A DNA stretch of 64,000 nucleotides from Ochotona curzoniae (Eukaryota > Chordata > Mammalia > Lagomorpha > Ochotonidae): positions 16,442,707 through 16,506,706 of the forward strand of contig NW_024467121.1 in assembly GCF_017591425.1 (NCBI RefSeq), read 5' to 3'. The notes under the pieces were generated by a model, which did no database searches, was not told where the DNA came from, and was given only the letters and a program-made list of their open reading frames with translations. Of the stretch, positions 11,308 through 22,923 are shown piece after piece; positions within the stretch are counted from its first letter, which is position 1; each line of letters begins with the position of its first letter. The position numbers and the translations under genes were made by a program.

Positions 11308-11524
11308 AAATAATTTGCAAGATAGGTGTTGTGCAGACCTTATTTCAGTAGGATTGTTTTGAAAACCCCATCCTGTAAATTTGGGCTAGAACAGGGATGC
11401 AAAAGGTACTTAAGAATTTAAAAAAAAGCATATCTTTGCCTTAATTGTGGTAATATGGAAAGAAATACTAGGTTATGACATTTAGAAATTTCCCCTCTTG
11501 GCCATGAACAAAAAGTACTTTTCT

Positions 11525-11842
11525 GGGGGGTGGCCTAGCAGCTAAAGTCCTTGCCTTGAAAGTGCCAGGATCCCATATGAGAGCTAGTTCTAACACTGGC
11601 ACTGCCGCTTCCCATCCAGCTCCCTGCTTGTGGGCTGGGAAAGCAGTCAAGGATGGCCCAAAGCCTTGCGACCTTGCACCCACGTGGGAGACCCCGAAGA
11701 GGCTCCCGCTTCCTGGCTTCGGATCAGCCCAGCTTCGGCCATTGTAGTCACTTGGAGATTGAATTAGTGGATGAAAGATCTTTCTTTCTGTCTCTCCTCT
11801 CTGTATATCTGACTTTGCAATAAAAATAGATAAGTCTTTTTA
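11525..11842 (+). mobile_element. CSINE, full length, moderately diverged
   Basis: Contains AGTCCTTGCCTTGAAAGTG, GGATCCCATATGAGAGC, CCCATCCAGCTCCCTGCTTG and ends TGCAATAAAAATAGATAAGTC. More substitutions than its neighbours at 10987 and 11873. Confidence 0.92.
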
Positions 11843-11872
11843 AAAACAGCAGTTTCTAAAAATGATACATTG

Positions 11873-12202
11873 GGGCCCGGCGCGGTGGCGCAAGTGGTTA
11901 AGTCCTCGCCTTGCACGCCCGGGATCCCATATGGGCGCCGGTTCTAATCCCGGCAGCCCTGCTTCCCTTCCAGCTCCCTGCCTGTGGCCTGGGAAAGCAG
12001 TCGAGGACAGCCCAAAGCTTTGGGACCCTGCACCCGCGTGGGAGACCCGGAAGAGGCTCCTGGCTTCGGATCGGCATAGTATCGGCCCGTTGCGCTCACT
12101 TGGGGAGTGAATCATCGGACGGAAGATCTTCCTCTCTGTCTCTCCTCTCTGTATATCCGCCTTTCCAATAAAAAAAAAATAATAAAAAAAAAATAAATCT
12201 TT
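11873..12202 (+). mobile_element. Young full-length CSINE, local reference copy
   Basis: This is the least diverged copy in the window. The Pol III A-box-like TGGCGCAAGTGG lies at 11886-11897 and the B-box-like GGTTCTAATCC at 11940-11950, about 43 bp downstream, as in a tRNA-type promoter. The body runs to TCCAATAAAA followed by an A-rich tail ending AATCTTT. A perfect 15-bp target-site duplication (AAAAATGATACATTG) sits at 11858-11872 and 12203-12217. CpG sites remain largely intact, another mark of youth. Open frames on both strands (for example 11911-12171) are incidental. Confidence 0.97.
11886..11950 (+). promoter_or_regulatory. Internal Pol III promoter (A and B boxes) of the young CSINE
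   Basis: A-box-like TGGCGCAAGTGG (11886-11897) and B-box-like GGTTCTAATCC (11940-11950) match the tRNA-type internal promoter layout. Both are intact, so this copy could be transcribed if chromatin permits. Activity is inferred, not seen. Confidence 0.7.
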
Positions 12203-12217
12203 AAAAATGATACATTG

Positions 12218-13090
12218 ATGAGATTTAGAGACCTTGGTAGTAAAAATGATTGCAAGGCAGTAAATTAAAAAAAAATTCTGGAGTAATTAACACTGAGAAG
12301 TCCCACAAAAATTTTCCTGTCTATTACAATCTCAGCAAAGAAAGAACAATTGTTTGTTTTCCATTCTCCTCAGCTGCCTCTCAAAACACAGCAGTTTTTC
12401 TCATCACAATTATATTTCACAGGAAGGGTGTGAAAATAAGTGAGTCACTATTTGTAAAACGCTTTAAAGTCAGAGGTGCTATACTTGATGATAGCGAGAA
12501 AGTGGAGGGAACATAGGTGACAACTTGCTGAAAAGTCTGTCACTGTCCATTTATGGATGACTTCAGGCTAGACACAGAAAAGCCTCCACCCGGGGGTGTG
12601 TGGATCTATTTGCACAAAGTAGCATGCTGAGCGTCGCACGAAGTGTGCGAAACACCTTTTATGTCACTCTTTCAAAATGGCCACAGTGTCACTTACGAAG
12701 ATAAATAAGTTTTTGCTGTCTTGCCAACATATCTAAAACACAACTGAGAAAAGCTATGCACGGAAAAATGGAAACAGCATTGATATATACCCAGTGACCA
12801 CAGGAATTATACCTTTGTACATGTGTTATAAATTGAATGCATCCTAAGATAGTTTTGGCTGCTGCTGTAGTGTCCAAATTGGGAACAGTTTCTGCATCAC
12901 ACGTGAGATTTTCAAGGTACAATAGAGGAGCAGACTGCACTTTTTCTGGTTTTCATATATTTGTCACTAAATTCTGATGTGTAAGCCTTCATCAAAGATA
13001 TTTAATTTTTTTTTACAAATTTCTTACATTCAGAATATCCTAATTGACATCTTTGTCCCTATATCTATCCCAGGATTTATCAATCAGGAC
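12218..13090. other. Unique stretch, no gene seen
   Basis: Contains a short perfect stem, TCGCAC at 12634-12639 and GTGCGA at 12645-12650. No gene or repeat recognised. Confidence 0.5.
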
Positions 13091-13640
13091 TCTCCAGAAA
13101 AAAAAAATCATCTGTAGAATGTGAATATGAATATTCATTATTCCATATATATGCGTATGATATTTATATACGAGAGGATTTGCTATGAGGAATTGGCTCA
13201 TATGATTACATAATCTGAGAAATCCAAGATTTGTCATCTGTAAGCCACAGACCCAAGAACGACAGTGGAATAACTCAGATCAAGTTGTAAGGCCTAAGAA
13301 ACACAAGAGACCATGAAGCTTCCAGTATGGATGCCATAGGAGATAAGCTGTCCTAGCTCAAGCAGAGATTTAGATTAAAAAAAAAAAGCTGGAATTATCC
13401 TTCCCACATTTTGTTATGTTCAGGATCTCAGTAGAAGAGATGAAGACCGTAACACTGAGGAGCATCATCTAGTCACTGAATCTTCCAATTCCAATGACAG
13501 TCAGATCCAGAAAACCCACACACACACATCACGTTGCAACATTTGACTAAGCACCTTGATGGACAACTTCAGTTTCCACAACATGAACCAATGCATTCCC
13601 CCACTGTTACAACTCATCCCAATATGTGTTAACCAGAATT
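13091..13640 (+). mobile_element. Old interspersed repeat, probably LTR-derived (copy 1 of 3)
   Basis: Ordered blocks GGACTCTCCAGAAAA, GAGGAATTGGCTCATATGATTAC, GTAAGCCACAGACCC, GTTATGTTCAGGATCTCA and GCACCTTGATGG match a mammalian repeat I remember but cannot name with confidence. Two other partial copies occur at about 15130 and 60990. A short (CA)n is embedded near 13520. Confidence 0.5.
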
Positions 13641-13646
13641 CTATTG

Positions 13647-13648
<2 letters not shown>

Positions 13649-13679
<31 letters not shown>
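13649..13679. repeat. (AC)n microsatellite
   Basis: About 15 uninterrupted AC units at the right end of the old repeat. Confidence 0.97.
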
Positions 13680-15129
13680 AGATCTGATGTTGTCATTCCT
13701 CAAAAGATGACTGCTATTATTCCAAAAATGACGTTTTCAACCTCAGAACTCAGGAACCCTACTTGTTAACCTTCCCATTCTGGGTTCTTTCAAGGAAGGG
13801 TGGTTTATCTAATTTCTTAACCCCTAGAACCTGTCACAGGCTATGGCACATAGCTCATACTGAACAAATACATACAGGGAAAAGATTGTGAAGGTGAAGT
13901 GCAGTGGAATTGGATGGAAGAAATGAGGGAAGGGAGGACAGCTACTGAAAAGAGAAACTCAAAATTATTTTTCCTTAGGAATCACAATTATTATAGTAGA
14001 CCCAGACTGATTGATTATATGACAACAAAATTAAGTCCACAAAATTCATTCAAATTTTCCTACTTTAAAATAGCATTATTTTATATATTTCACAGCTTTG
14101 ATGCTGATGTCCTTGGTCAAGTGAGAAAATATGTCCTGAAAATACTTACAAATGCATTGCATAAAATCAGTCCCACCAACGAGTATGTTTTGAGCATGAA
14201 TTATCTAACAAAATGATTTTTGGAGCAAATCTTATTTGTAATTTGCACGACGAAATGACATGCACAACAGCAGTTTTTTCTTTTGCTCGATAAGGTCCCA
14301 AGGTTTACAGTCATCCTTGGTTTAGCATTTAAAATTGATACACAATGCAATAAAGAATTTCGAAAAAAATAATTAAGGTAGTACACATAAATATGCTTCA
14401 TTTCACAAGAGAAATATTTTTGTTGCATTTAATCATGTCATATTTGTGTTGCCTGACATGATAAAGGGATAAATAATCACTCAGAGTCACCCTCAAGGTC
14501 TTTTAGGGGCTTGTAACACAAAATATGAAGTACATAGAAAATGCAATTGAAGGACACATTCATTTTTGTTGCAAGCATTTTTAACATCATGTAAGCTTCT
14601 TATGTAATACATATTTTCTATGAAAATTCTTTATTCTTTTTCCAAATCTTGGGTGCCTAAGACATAAGCAAACATACACATTTTAAACCAAAGTTCCCTT
14701 TATCACTGACAATCATGGGGCCACCATAGGGATTTCTTTTTAAAACACACAGAACATGAAACTGAAGACCTCAATATTGATATTTATTACCAGTTTCTGA
14801 ACTTTTAATACCAGTTTCTGATCTTCAGCACTTATGTTCCTTTGAGATGATGGGATATTTTGACATAAACAGCAGTCTATCATGTAAAATTTATGATTTT
14901 GAAGATGAATATTATTACATCTCTCACCATTAAAATAGTGCTTGAAACTCTTCCAGTTAGCTCCAACATAATTCTAAAGAAAGATTATGTTGGAGAAACA
15001 GTTCTTTTCCCTTTAACAAGTTACAGTTCCTCATTTTTAGTTCCTGTCCATCAGTGTTGCTCTCCAGAAATTTAGATACTGGCTGGCCTACTCCAGCAAC
15101 TTCTCATCATGTAAAATTGGCTCGCTTGA
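13680..15129. other. Unique AT-rich stretch
   Basis: A rough partial duplication of CCAGTTTCTGA is seen near 14790-14822. The open frame at 13899-14216 has no recognisable domain. No gene supported. Confidence 0.5.
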
Positions 15130-15465
15130 CAGAGGAAGCTGAGGCGCTCCATTATCATCAGCCCACAAGCAGGAGACCCTAAGGAGTCAGTGATATCCCT
15201 AACCTAATCCCATGAGAGAGCCAGCATAGCCAATAGTACACCTATCAGTAACATGGAAAAAGAATGGTACATCAGAATATTTTCCTTTTCTCTGTTTCAT
15301 TTTCTCTTCAGACCATCATCAGATTAGATGACACCCACTCACAATGGAAAGTACCATCTTGTTTACTAAGTCCACTGACTTATATATAAACTTGATCTGG
15401 AAGCACATTGCAGAGAAACCCAGAAGGAATGGTTGGTAAAATTCCTGGGCACCCTCTAATGCAGA
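15130..15465 (+). mobile_element. Old interspersed repeat (copy 2 of 3)
   Basis: Shares the block order of the 13091 copy: CAAGCAGGAGACCC, TTAGATGACACCCACTCACAATGG, TTTACTAAGTCCACTGAC and GGGCACCCTCTAAT. Heavily diverged. Confidence 0.45.
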
Positions 15466-15629
15466 GAATACTAACCATTACACATGAGGTGGTTCAAAAT
15501 AAAGCAACCACAATTTTATTCTCCACATTTACTATTAAAAGTGCACTAAGCATTAAAAATGACTGAAAAATTATATACTAGCTTCATGAAAATTAAGGGA
15601 AAAGTAATCTCAATACTAAGTATCATGAG

Positions 15630-15669
15630 TCAGAAATTCACTAATATCCTCAGAAATTCACTAATATCC
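15630..15669. repeat. Perfect tandem duplication of 20 bp
   Basis: TCAGAAATTCACTAATATCC occurs twice in immediate succession without mismatch. Confidence 0.97.
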
Positions 15670-16734
15670 TTTTTTATCACTCATCTATTCAATTATGATG
15701 GTGAAAGAAGCAATGTAGCAATCACAGCATGACAGTTTTTATGACAGAATTCTTTGTACTAAGCAAGTAGCCCAGATCCGCACAGGAGGTGTATGAGGAA
15801 TGGAGGGATTTAACATAGAGGAGGCTCAATGGGGAGATAACCAGCAATGGTTTATAAGCTCCTGTTGGAGAGAACTTCCAAAGTTGTGGCCTATTAGCTT
15901 TGCACCCTGGTGCCTCCTTAGAAATCATGCTCAACTAAAGTAAGCTGCCTTACATAGTTGCTCACCATCTCTAAAAGCACACACATCCTGAATGGTTACT
16001 ATCAACATACAAAATACCACTCTTTCCCCCTATTTAAGATAATTCTGAAAGTATAATCTCATTCAGGCATTACCGTGGGATTGTTTAAGCTCTGCTATGA
16101 CTCCACCAATGCTCAGTGTCTCCTTCTGCCAATCTGTTTTACTCATTCTCTAGAAACCACTTACAAGTAAGGTTTAAGCAAAAAAATCTATTTCCTGTGG
16201 AACTCTGACATACACAGGGAAAGGGAGAAGATAACTGGCACCTGCATGAGAATCAAGGAATGGTTGTACATACAGTTCATATTGATCGAGATGGGAAATT
16301 AATATCAGCAAGACTAATCTTGACTACAAATTTCTTTCCTTTCCAATAAGCTCTAAACTCCTCATTCATCTCATCTTGCAGAAGACAAAAATGACATACA
16401 GAGGGAATAAAACATGATCAAACTCAATAGTACTTTAGAGAAAACCTACAACCGAAGAACCAGCTGGCTGTTGTTGGTTGGCTTTGTTTTGGGGGATTGC
16501 AGTGGAAATAGTTTCTGCAGTTGTGGTTGTGATTCTGGTTTCACTGCTGAATTTTAAGTGGGACAAATCCTCCAGATTGTCTCTGAGCAGCAGTTTGTAA
16601 GTCCAACTCTGTATTAGAATCACAGATCACATGACAGGTCCTGTCATGGAGACTTTCACCAAAATCTGTATCTTCTAAAGCTCAACAATGACTAAGTCAT
16701 TAAGGAAACATGAGGTGTGGAATGTGTATCCAGG
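15670..16734. other. Unique stretch, no gene seen
   Basis: No coding or repeat signal that I can support. Short minus-strand frames at 15722-15934 and 16435-16623 look like chance. Confidence 0.5.
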
Positions 16735-16965
16735 CACTTGTACTGATCTTCTAGAACTGCGTAATTGTACCATAAACTGAGTGGCTAAAACAATAAAAAG
16801 CATCTTTCCACAATTCTGGGAAAGAGAAACTTGAGATCAAGCTGGTGGCAGAGTTGGTTCTTTCTGAGGGCTATGACGAGCAAGTATGTTCCATTCTGTA
16901 CCACTAGCTTCTGATGGCTTGTAGTCTATATTCAGGCATGTGTGACTGTACCTGATTTTCCTCTT
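16735..16965 (-). mobile_element. Probable MLT1/MST-like MaLR LTR fragment
   Basis: The string CCATAAACTGAGTGGCTAAAAC, then CACAATTCTGGG, then AACTTGAGATCAAGCTGG and CTGATGGCTTGT follows the reverse complement of the 3' part of mammalian-apparent LTR retrotransposon LTRs. Diverged and partial; identified from memory of the family. Confidence 0.5.
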
Positions 16966-17032
16966 TGTGTGTGTGTGGTGGGGGGAGGTGGGGAGAGAGC
17001 AGTTTTATTTATTCATTCATTTATTTAGTTAT

Positions 17033-17329
17033 AAAGATTTATTTATTTTACTTGAAAAGAGTTACACTGAAAGAGGAGAGACTACGAGATCTTTCATCCA
17101 CTGGTTTATTCCCCAGATGGCCTCAACAGTCAGACTAAATCACTCTGATGGGGATCCAGGAGCTTCTTCTTGCAAGTCGTACAGGATCTCAAGGTCTTGA
17201 TCCATGTCCCACTGCTTTCTCAGGCCATTAGCATGGAGCTGAATAAGATGTAAGGCAGTCAGGATTTGAACCAGTACCCATAGGGTACGCTGATGTTGCA
17301 GTAGGAAGATTACCCTGCTGCATAGCCCC
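17033..17329 (-). mobile_element. Older CSINE, full length
   Basis: The tail complement AAGATTTATTTATTTTACTTG is at the left, TTCATCCACTGGTTTATTCCC in the middle and GGATTTGAACCAGTACCCA near the tRNA-like head, which ends at 17329 (AGCCCC). Confidence 0.85.
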
Positions 17330-18587
17330 AAGTTTCTGCTTTAAAGATAGACACTATTCATAATTAATAAGGAGCCCATCCCACCACAGGAGACATGGTT
17401 CATCTTAATGAATTACATCTCAAACGCTCTATTGACAAAGAAAATTACATTCTGAAGTAGTGTAATTTGGCATTTCAACATAAGAATAATTCTGGGGAAA
17501 CACAATTCTAAACCTTCACAAAAATCTACAATTTAAAACTACCTCAGATTGATTTTAGCTGAGAGAGCCAGACACAGGGAGAAGATAAATGAGGGGAAAG
17601 GAGGAAAAGAGAGAGAAACAAGAAGAGAAAGAATGGATCTAAGCAGTTACCAAAAGAAAAATGGAATTGATCTTCAAAAGAATTTCTTCTTGCACTTTGC
17701 CTCTTGAAACATGCTTTACCTGTAGTGATACAAGGTTGTAGGAGGGCTGACCTTCATCTTGGACTTGATGATTTTAACTCTGCTCTCTTATATATGAATA
17801 CATGTGCTTCCCTCCCTTTCATTGCCACAGCCATCCCTTTAATGGCCAGGACCATCAGAGAGGCCCTCACTTTAAAATCAGGCTTCCATAAGCAAAGATT
17901 CTGTCCCTTTGATCATTTCTATGAACAAACAACTTTACCATTCTTTGAAGTTCTTATGTTACTACTGTTTAGTGGTGTATACTATCCAGTACTTAATGAT
18001 GTTGCACTAAATAGCACAGTAATACAAGTAAAAGATCAAATCTCAATCTAATCTCAATGATTTTACTAACTAAAGCAAAGGCTTAGGGCTAATTAATATT
18101 TATGCAGTCACAGTACTGATGCAAACAATTTTAATGACACATGCCATTAGTTTAAATATTAGCATTTGTGTTTTTTCCTCCTAGTTTTCTAGACTGTGCT
18201 TGTGAATGTCACATCAGATAAGATAAATTTTCATTGCCTTCCAGACGTGCTCTAATAAAAGAGAATGGTATCGTATTTGGAAGATAATCAATACACTGAC
18301 ATTTTTAAAGAATGATGTTTCATAGAGATTTAAGACCTAAAAAAAATTAACAAAATAAAATAACCAAAGCCTAAAATGTGTAAGAACCTGTGTAATTTAA
18401 GAGGACTTTTCTGAGGATTCCCAAATGAGTTAAATTTAATTACCAGTATGTTAGAGATTTAAACACCAGTGAAGAGCTACTAAGACTTTTGTGCATTAAG
18501 ATCATTATTTTGTTATTTCCTCAGATTTGAGACAAATAGCCACCCGTGTTTAAAAAAATTAAAGTACAGGAATATTTTAAGTTTATT
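17330..18587. other. Unique stretch with a short purine-rich run
   Basis: A purine-rich run lies at about 17565-17640. The 115-codon frame at 17704-18051 has no recognisable domain. No gene supported. Confidence 0.5.
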
Positions 18588-18910
18588 TTTAAAGACTTAT
18601 TTATTTTCATTGGGGAGACAGATTTATTGAGATAGAGAAAGTGAAAAAGATCTTCTATTGACTGGTTTGCTCCCCAAATGGTCACAACCAACCAAAGCTA
18701 AGCCTTCCTGAAGGCAGGAGCCACAAGTTTCTTCTGGGTCTCCCACAAGGGTGCAGTGTTCCAAGGCTGTAAGCCATCTCCTGCTGCTTTCCCAGGCCGA
18801 CAGCAGGGAGCAGCATCAATAGTGGAGCAGCTGGGATATAGACTAGCACCCATACGGGATCCCAGCACTTGGATGTGGAGAATTAGCCAGTTGAGCCAAA
18901 GTGATAACCC
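18588..18910 (-). mobile_element. Older CSINE, full length
   Basis: The tail complement AAAGACTTATTTATTTTC is at the left, GGTCTCCCACAAGGGTGCAG in the middle and CACCCATACGGGATCCCAG near the head, ending at GATAACCC. Confidence 0.87.
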
Positions 18911-19030
18911 ACAGTATGTTTTTAAACTGTTGTTTGTTCAATTAATAAATTCTATACAAAAACTTTCATTTCTAAGAAAATTACAGCAAGATTGACAGAT
19001 TGCCATGAACTTATAAGAAACATATTTTCA

Positions 19031-19339
19031 TGGGCCTGGCACGGTGGTGCAGTGGTTAAGGTCCTCGCCTTGCATGCCCGGGATCCCATATGGGCGCAGG
19101 TTCTATCCCGACAGCCCCGCTTCCCATCCAGCTCCCTGCCTGTGGCCCGGGAAAGCAGTCGAGGATGGCCCAAAGCTTTGGGACCTTGCACCCGGTGGGA
19201 GACCCGGAAGAGGCTCCTGGCTTCGGACCACCATAGCCTCAGCTGTTGCACTCACTTGGGGAGTGAATCACCGGACGGAAGATCTTCCTCTCTGTCTCTC
19301 CTCTCTCTGTATATCTGCCTTTCCAATAAAAAAAAAAAA
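19031..19339 (+). mobile_element. Young CSINE, 16-bp target-site duplication
   Basis: The head GGGCCTGGCACGGTGGTGCAGTGG, body and TCCAATAAAA tail are close to the 11873 copy. AAGAAACATATTTTCA at 19015-19030 and AAGAAATATATTTTCA at 19340-19355 flank it with one mismatch. The 155- and 171-codon plus-strand frames at 18992-19559 run through this SINE and are not genes. Confidence 0.95.
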
Positions 19340-19355
19340 AAGAAATATATTTTCA

Positions 19356-20768
19356 GCATTGCCATCACTTTGTTCAATTCTGTCCCAGAAAAGACAATCA
19401 ATCTCTTTTGGGATTTATCTGCTTGGTCTTCAAGCTGGAATAGTTCAGCCTGCCAATAGCCTGTTACTTCTAAAATTGTTTTGTTATCTAATTCTGCAAA
19501 ATTGGGGAATGATTATGAGAAATAAGAAGACAAATTTGAACAAGTGTTTTCATAGCTAGAGTCACCAATCTCCTGGGCCCATTCATTGTTGGATGTAAAA
19601 GGAATTGAGAGTGTGAGTGAACCACATCAGAAGTCAGTACTACAATCAGTATGTTTTTCAATCACCATCGCCAAATCTTCTTTCCATGTTTCCATGCATT
19701 TTCCTGTATATGGATTTCATTATATAGAACCAAGAGATCAAAAAACAACAAAAAAGTAATGAAGTTAAAAGATATGTTTTCTTCCTTTACTCTTTATTTA
19801 GCAGTGTCACTTGGCTCATGTTTATATCAGGGCATGTCAAATTCCTGCACCTATTCAGATTTTTGGGAGAAAGTGACCGCTTTGAACTGCATGATTCTTG
19901 GACTTCTGCTTCATATTTACAAATTTCTTTTGATGTGAATCACCTGGGATTTCAGAGGCACTGTCATTCTTGTCTTCAGAATATATTGCCTTTTTAATGT
20001 TTTCATCTGATGCCTTGAAAACCCTTCCAAAGATCTTGCTTTTCCATTCAGAAAATCTAATCTTGTTTTTTGACATATATGCAAGAGAATGAAGTAGAAG
20101 GCACTGCAATATTTATATCTATCAGGTGAATATATGTGGAGTATATTTAAGCAGTATTTTGGAAAACTTCCAAACCCAATGAACTATAAGCCTTGATGCC
20201 CTAATCACATAGTCAAAAATACTATAAGGATGGAAACTAAAACCATAACTCTTCTTGCAGGAAATACCACAGCATTCTTTCTATGAATTTGGGCAATTAT
20301 CTGATTCCACTCACTAAGCCCAGACTTAAGCTCACAGCCATGTAATTTTTGCTTCTTCCTCAAGCTCAACCTTGAAATCGCTGACAGCACAGAATCACTT
20401 AAGTATTACTTATGAGAGCAAGAGTCTTCCAGCTAGAGTCCATTGGACTTGGTGTTTCAATCATATGCAAGAAAGAATTCCTTGTTCTAACTTGAAAATT
20501 ACGCTGTGACTTTGAGGAGTACACATTTTTACAATTAGATTAGTTTCTTCGAATTCAATCTTACAAGTATTCCTGAAGTGTAAGTCAAGGTCATCAAAAA
20601 GGCACTGAGTCTACAAACTGTTCAAGAGAAGAAACTGGAGCAAGAATCAATAGAAATTTGTTTCAACATTCCAAAATATCCCAAAATATGTAGGTAGATA
20701 AATTCTTCCTTTAGCAAGAAGGTATCAAAACAAGTAAAAAATAAATACAGACAGCAGGTTACTACATT
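19356..20768. other. Unique stretch, no gene seen
   Basis: AT-rich. Open frames at 19651-19938 (plus) and 19855-20109 (minus) lack any recognisable domain. Confidence 0.5.
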
Positions 20769-20778
20769 AAGATGATCC

Positions 20779-22912
20779 CGAAAAGGGGTGGACCAGACAG
20801 GGCAGAGCTAACCTTAACTCACAAGGAAGAACAGAAATTGTGATGGAGCATGGTCATGACGAGCTAGGCTCTTACATCCACTGGTCTGCATGAGCCAGAG
20901 ATACTAGGCCACAGCATCGAAGGCAAAGGCTGAGACAGGTGAGGGGCTAAGCCAACTGGGTCAGAGCAACCTGGCACATGCATACTCTAGGACTGGGAAT
21001 GGACCTGGTTGGGGAGCTGTGAGAGTACACCCTTGCTGAGTTGCAGTTCCCATGGTAGAGTGCAGGGGTTGGAGTAGGGGCTGTGTTCTGGTCTGGATAT
21101 GGCTGCAATCTCCCTTGTCACAAGTGTGAACTGGGACTGGGCAGACCTAACCGGGCTAGACTCCAGCACCTTTTGATGCTCTGGAGAATGGGGGTAGATA
21201 TAGGACAGACTAGGCTAGGTCTCTGCCCCTACTGAGCCATGTGTGAGCAGTGTCTGGGTATGGATGAGCCTTGGCTGGAGTGAAACATCCAACAGTAAGA
21301 ACCAGGATGGATTGAAGGCCATCCGGGAAAGGTCACTGTTACTGTCAAGACAGGAGGTGGACTAAGTAGGGCTGGCCCATGAACCCACCAGGATGCATAA
21401 GAGCTGGCATAGGGAGAGGTTCTGATGGAGGATCTTGGGAAATTTCTCTGTTGGGGCACAATTCCTGCAGGTGAGCACAAGAACCATGATAGGGAGCAAC
21501 CCAGACCAGGCCAAAGAAAGACACCCACTGGCATGCATTTGGCATAGCTCGGTGGCAGACCAGGCTAAATCAGTTCACATCACCTGATGGTGAATCCTAG
21601 CACCAAAACAGAGTGTGGATCAGGACAGGTTCAGTCACAACACATACCAGTGCACCTTACAAAATGAGGTGAGCCATACCAGATGTGGCTGCAGTGCCCA
21701 AATAGCACACATGAGAACCAGGGGGGAAGAGAGGAGGCAAATTTGGCAGGGGAAAGTCGTCTCTCCTGCTGGACAACAGCCACTCCCACTGGAGAGCATG
21801 TGTTGGGATGGGTGCAGACCAGGCAGGGCTACAATACCTGTGAACCTCATGTGAGCTAGATCAGGGAAAAGCCAGGCTCAGCTGACTGTTCTGACTGGTG
21901 CATGCATAAATCAGAGTGGGTGAGGATTAGTTGGGCTTTGCCACAGCATCATCTGGCAGAGGCTTGCACTAGGGGCTAATTCTGTCAAGATAAACTCCAG
22001 AATCTGGAAAGTGCATAATTCAAGAGAGGGAGTGGCCTAGTAAGGAAATAGTGGGCACCTCCCAACTGGGTTACCACTACCACTGGAGAGCATTAAAACC
22101 AGGACAGGGACAGGGGTGACTAGACAGAAAGGCAGCTGCCAGTATGTGTGTGGGCTGGATTACGGGGTAGGTTGGTTTGAACTAGGCTTCAATGCCCATT
22201 GACATGTGTGAGAGCTGAATGGGATGTGGGATAGACTGAACAAGGTTGCAGTACATACTGACAAGCACAGGAACCAGGGTGGGGGTAGGACTGGTAAGGG
22301 TAATGGGGAGTTGTCCCAACCAGGCTTCAGCTCCCACTGGTTTGCCTGAGGGTCAAGTATGAAGTGGGTATGATCGGGCTGTACTGTACACCAATTGATT
22401 CGTGTGGAAAACAGGACTGGAAACAGAACTGACCCAGCAATTGCAACCACCAGCATATGCATAGGCTGACTGGGGCAACGGACAGTGCCAGACCCTGTAC
22501 TGGCAAGCACACACAAGAATCAGGTCTGGGATCACCTCACATGAAGTTTCTATGGAGATCCCTCCAATTGAACTGCTGATCTCAGAACCCCAACCATGAA
22601 GAGTCTATGTTAGCCAGTAGATTCTGAATAGATTTCATCACGCTTGGAATGGTGAGATTGGCAGCAATTCAGACCAGTTGAACTATCAAAACTGCTTGAG
22701 CAGGACCCATGAAGCATGCCTCATATCAGAGACCTGGGATGGGTGGGAGGCTGGATGGGACTTCTCCCTTTGTTTCTCCTCTGACCCCAGGTACAAAAAA
22801 GAAAATTGATATTAGTGTGGAAACAATGGTCTTACCCACTTTCCTGTAGCCCTTGACCCTTTGTGCCTATTCAACTTTGTAAGATTATCAAAATTAAAAA
22901 ATAGGTTAAAAA
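20779..22912 (+). mobile_element. 5'-truncated L1-type 3' end made of degenerate tandem units
   Basis: The insert is flanked by a 10-bp target-site duplication, AAGATGATCC at 20769-20778 and 22913-22922, and ends in an A-rich tail (AAATTAAAAAATAGG then A-run). Most of its 2.1 kb consists of loosely repeated units of roughly 55-80 bp sharing the theme GGCTGCAG..CCCACTGG..GCATGAGAACCAGG and GACCAGGC. The last 400 bp are non-repetitive and end with TTTGTAAGATTATCAAAAT before the tail. There is no open frame of reverse transcriptase. It is best read as a truncated lagomorph L1 3' untranslated region, because of the tail, truncation and target-site duplication. A separate non-autonomous family moved by L1 is the alternative. 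Frames such as 22160-22516 are incidental. Confidence 0.75.
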
Positions 22913-22923
22913 AAGATGATCCA

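Noticed and set aside
11886..11950. A functional tRNA gene
   Set aside because: A and B boxes are present but no cloverleaf with proper anticodon and acceptor stems follows; it is the tRNA-derived head of a SINE.
17704..18051. 115-codon plus-strand frame with hydrophobic segments
   Set aside because: No family recognised and no supporting context; consistent with chance.
18992..19559. Two long plus-strand open frames (155 and 171 codons)
   Set aside because: They run through a young CSINE and its A-tail; similar frames recur in other CSINE copies.
22160..22516. 118-codon minus-strand frame
   Set aside because: Same reason: it is the antisense of the tandem-unit L1-type element.
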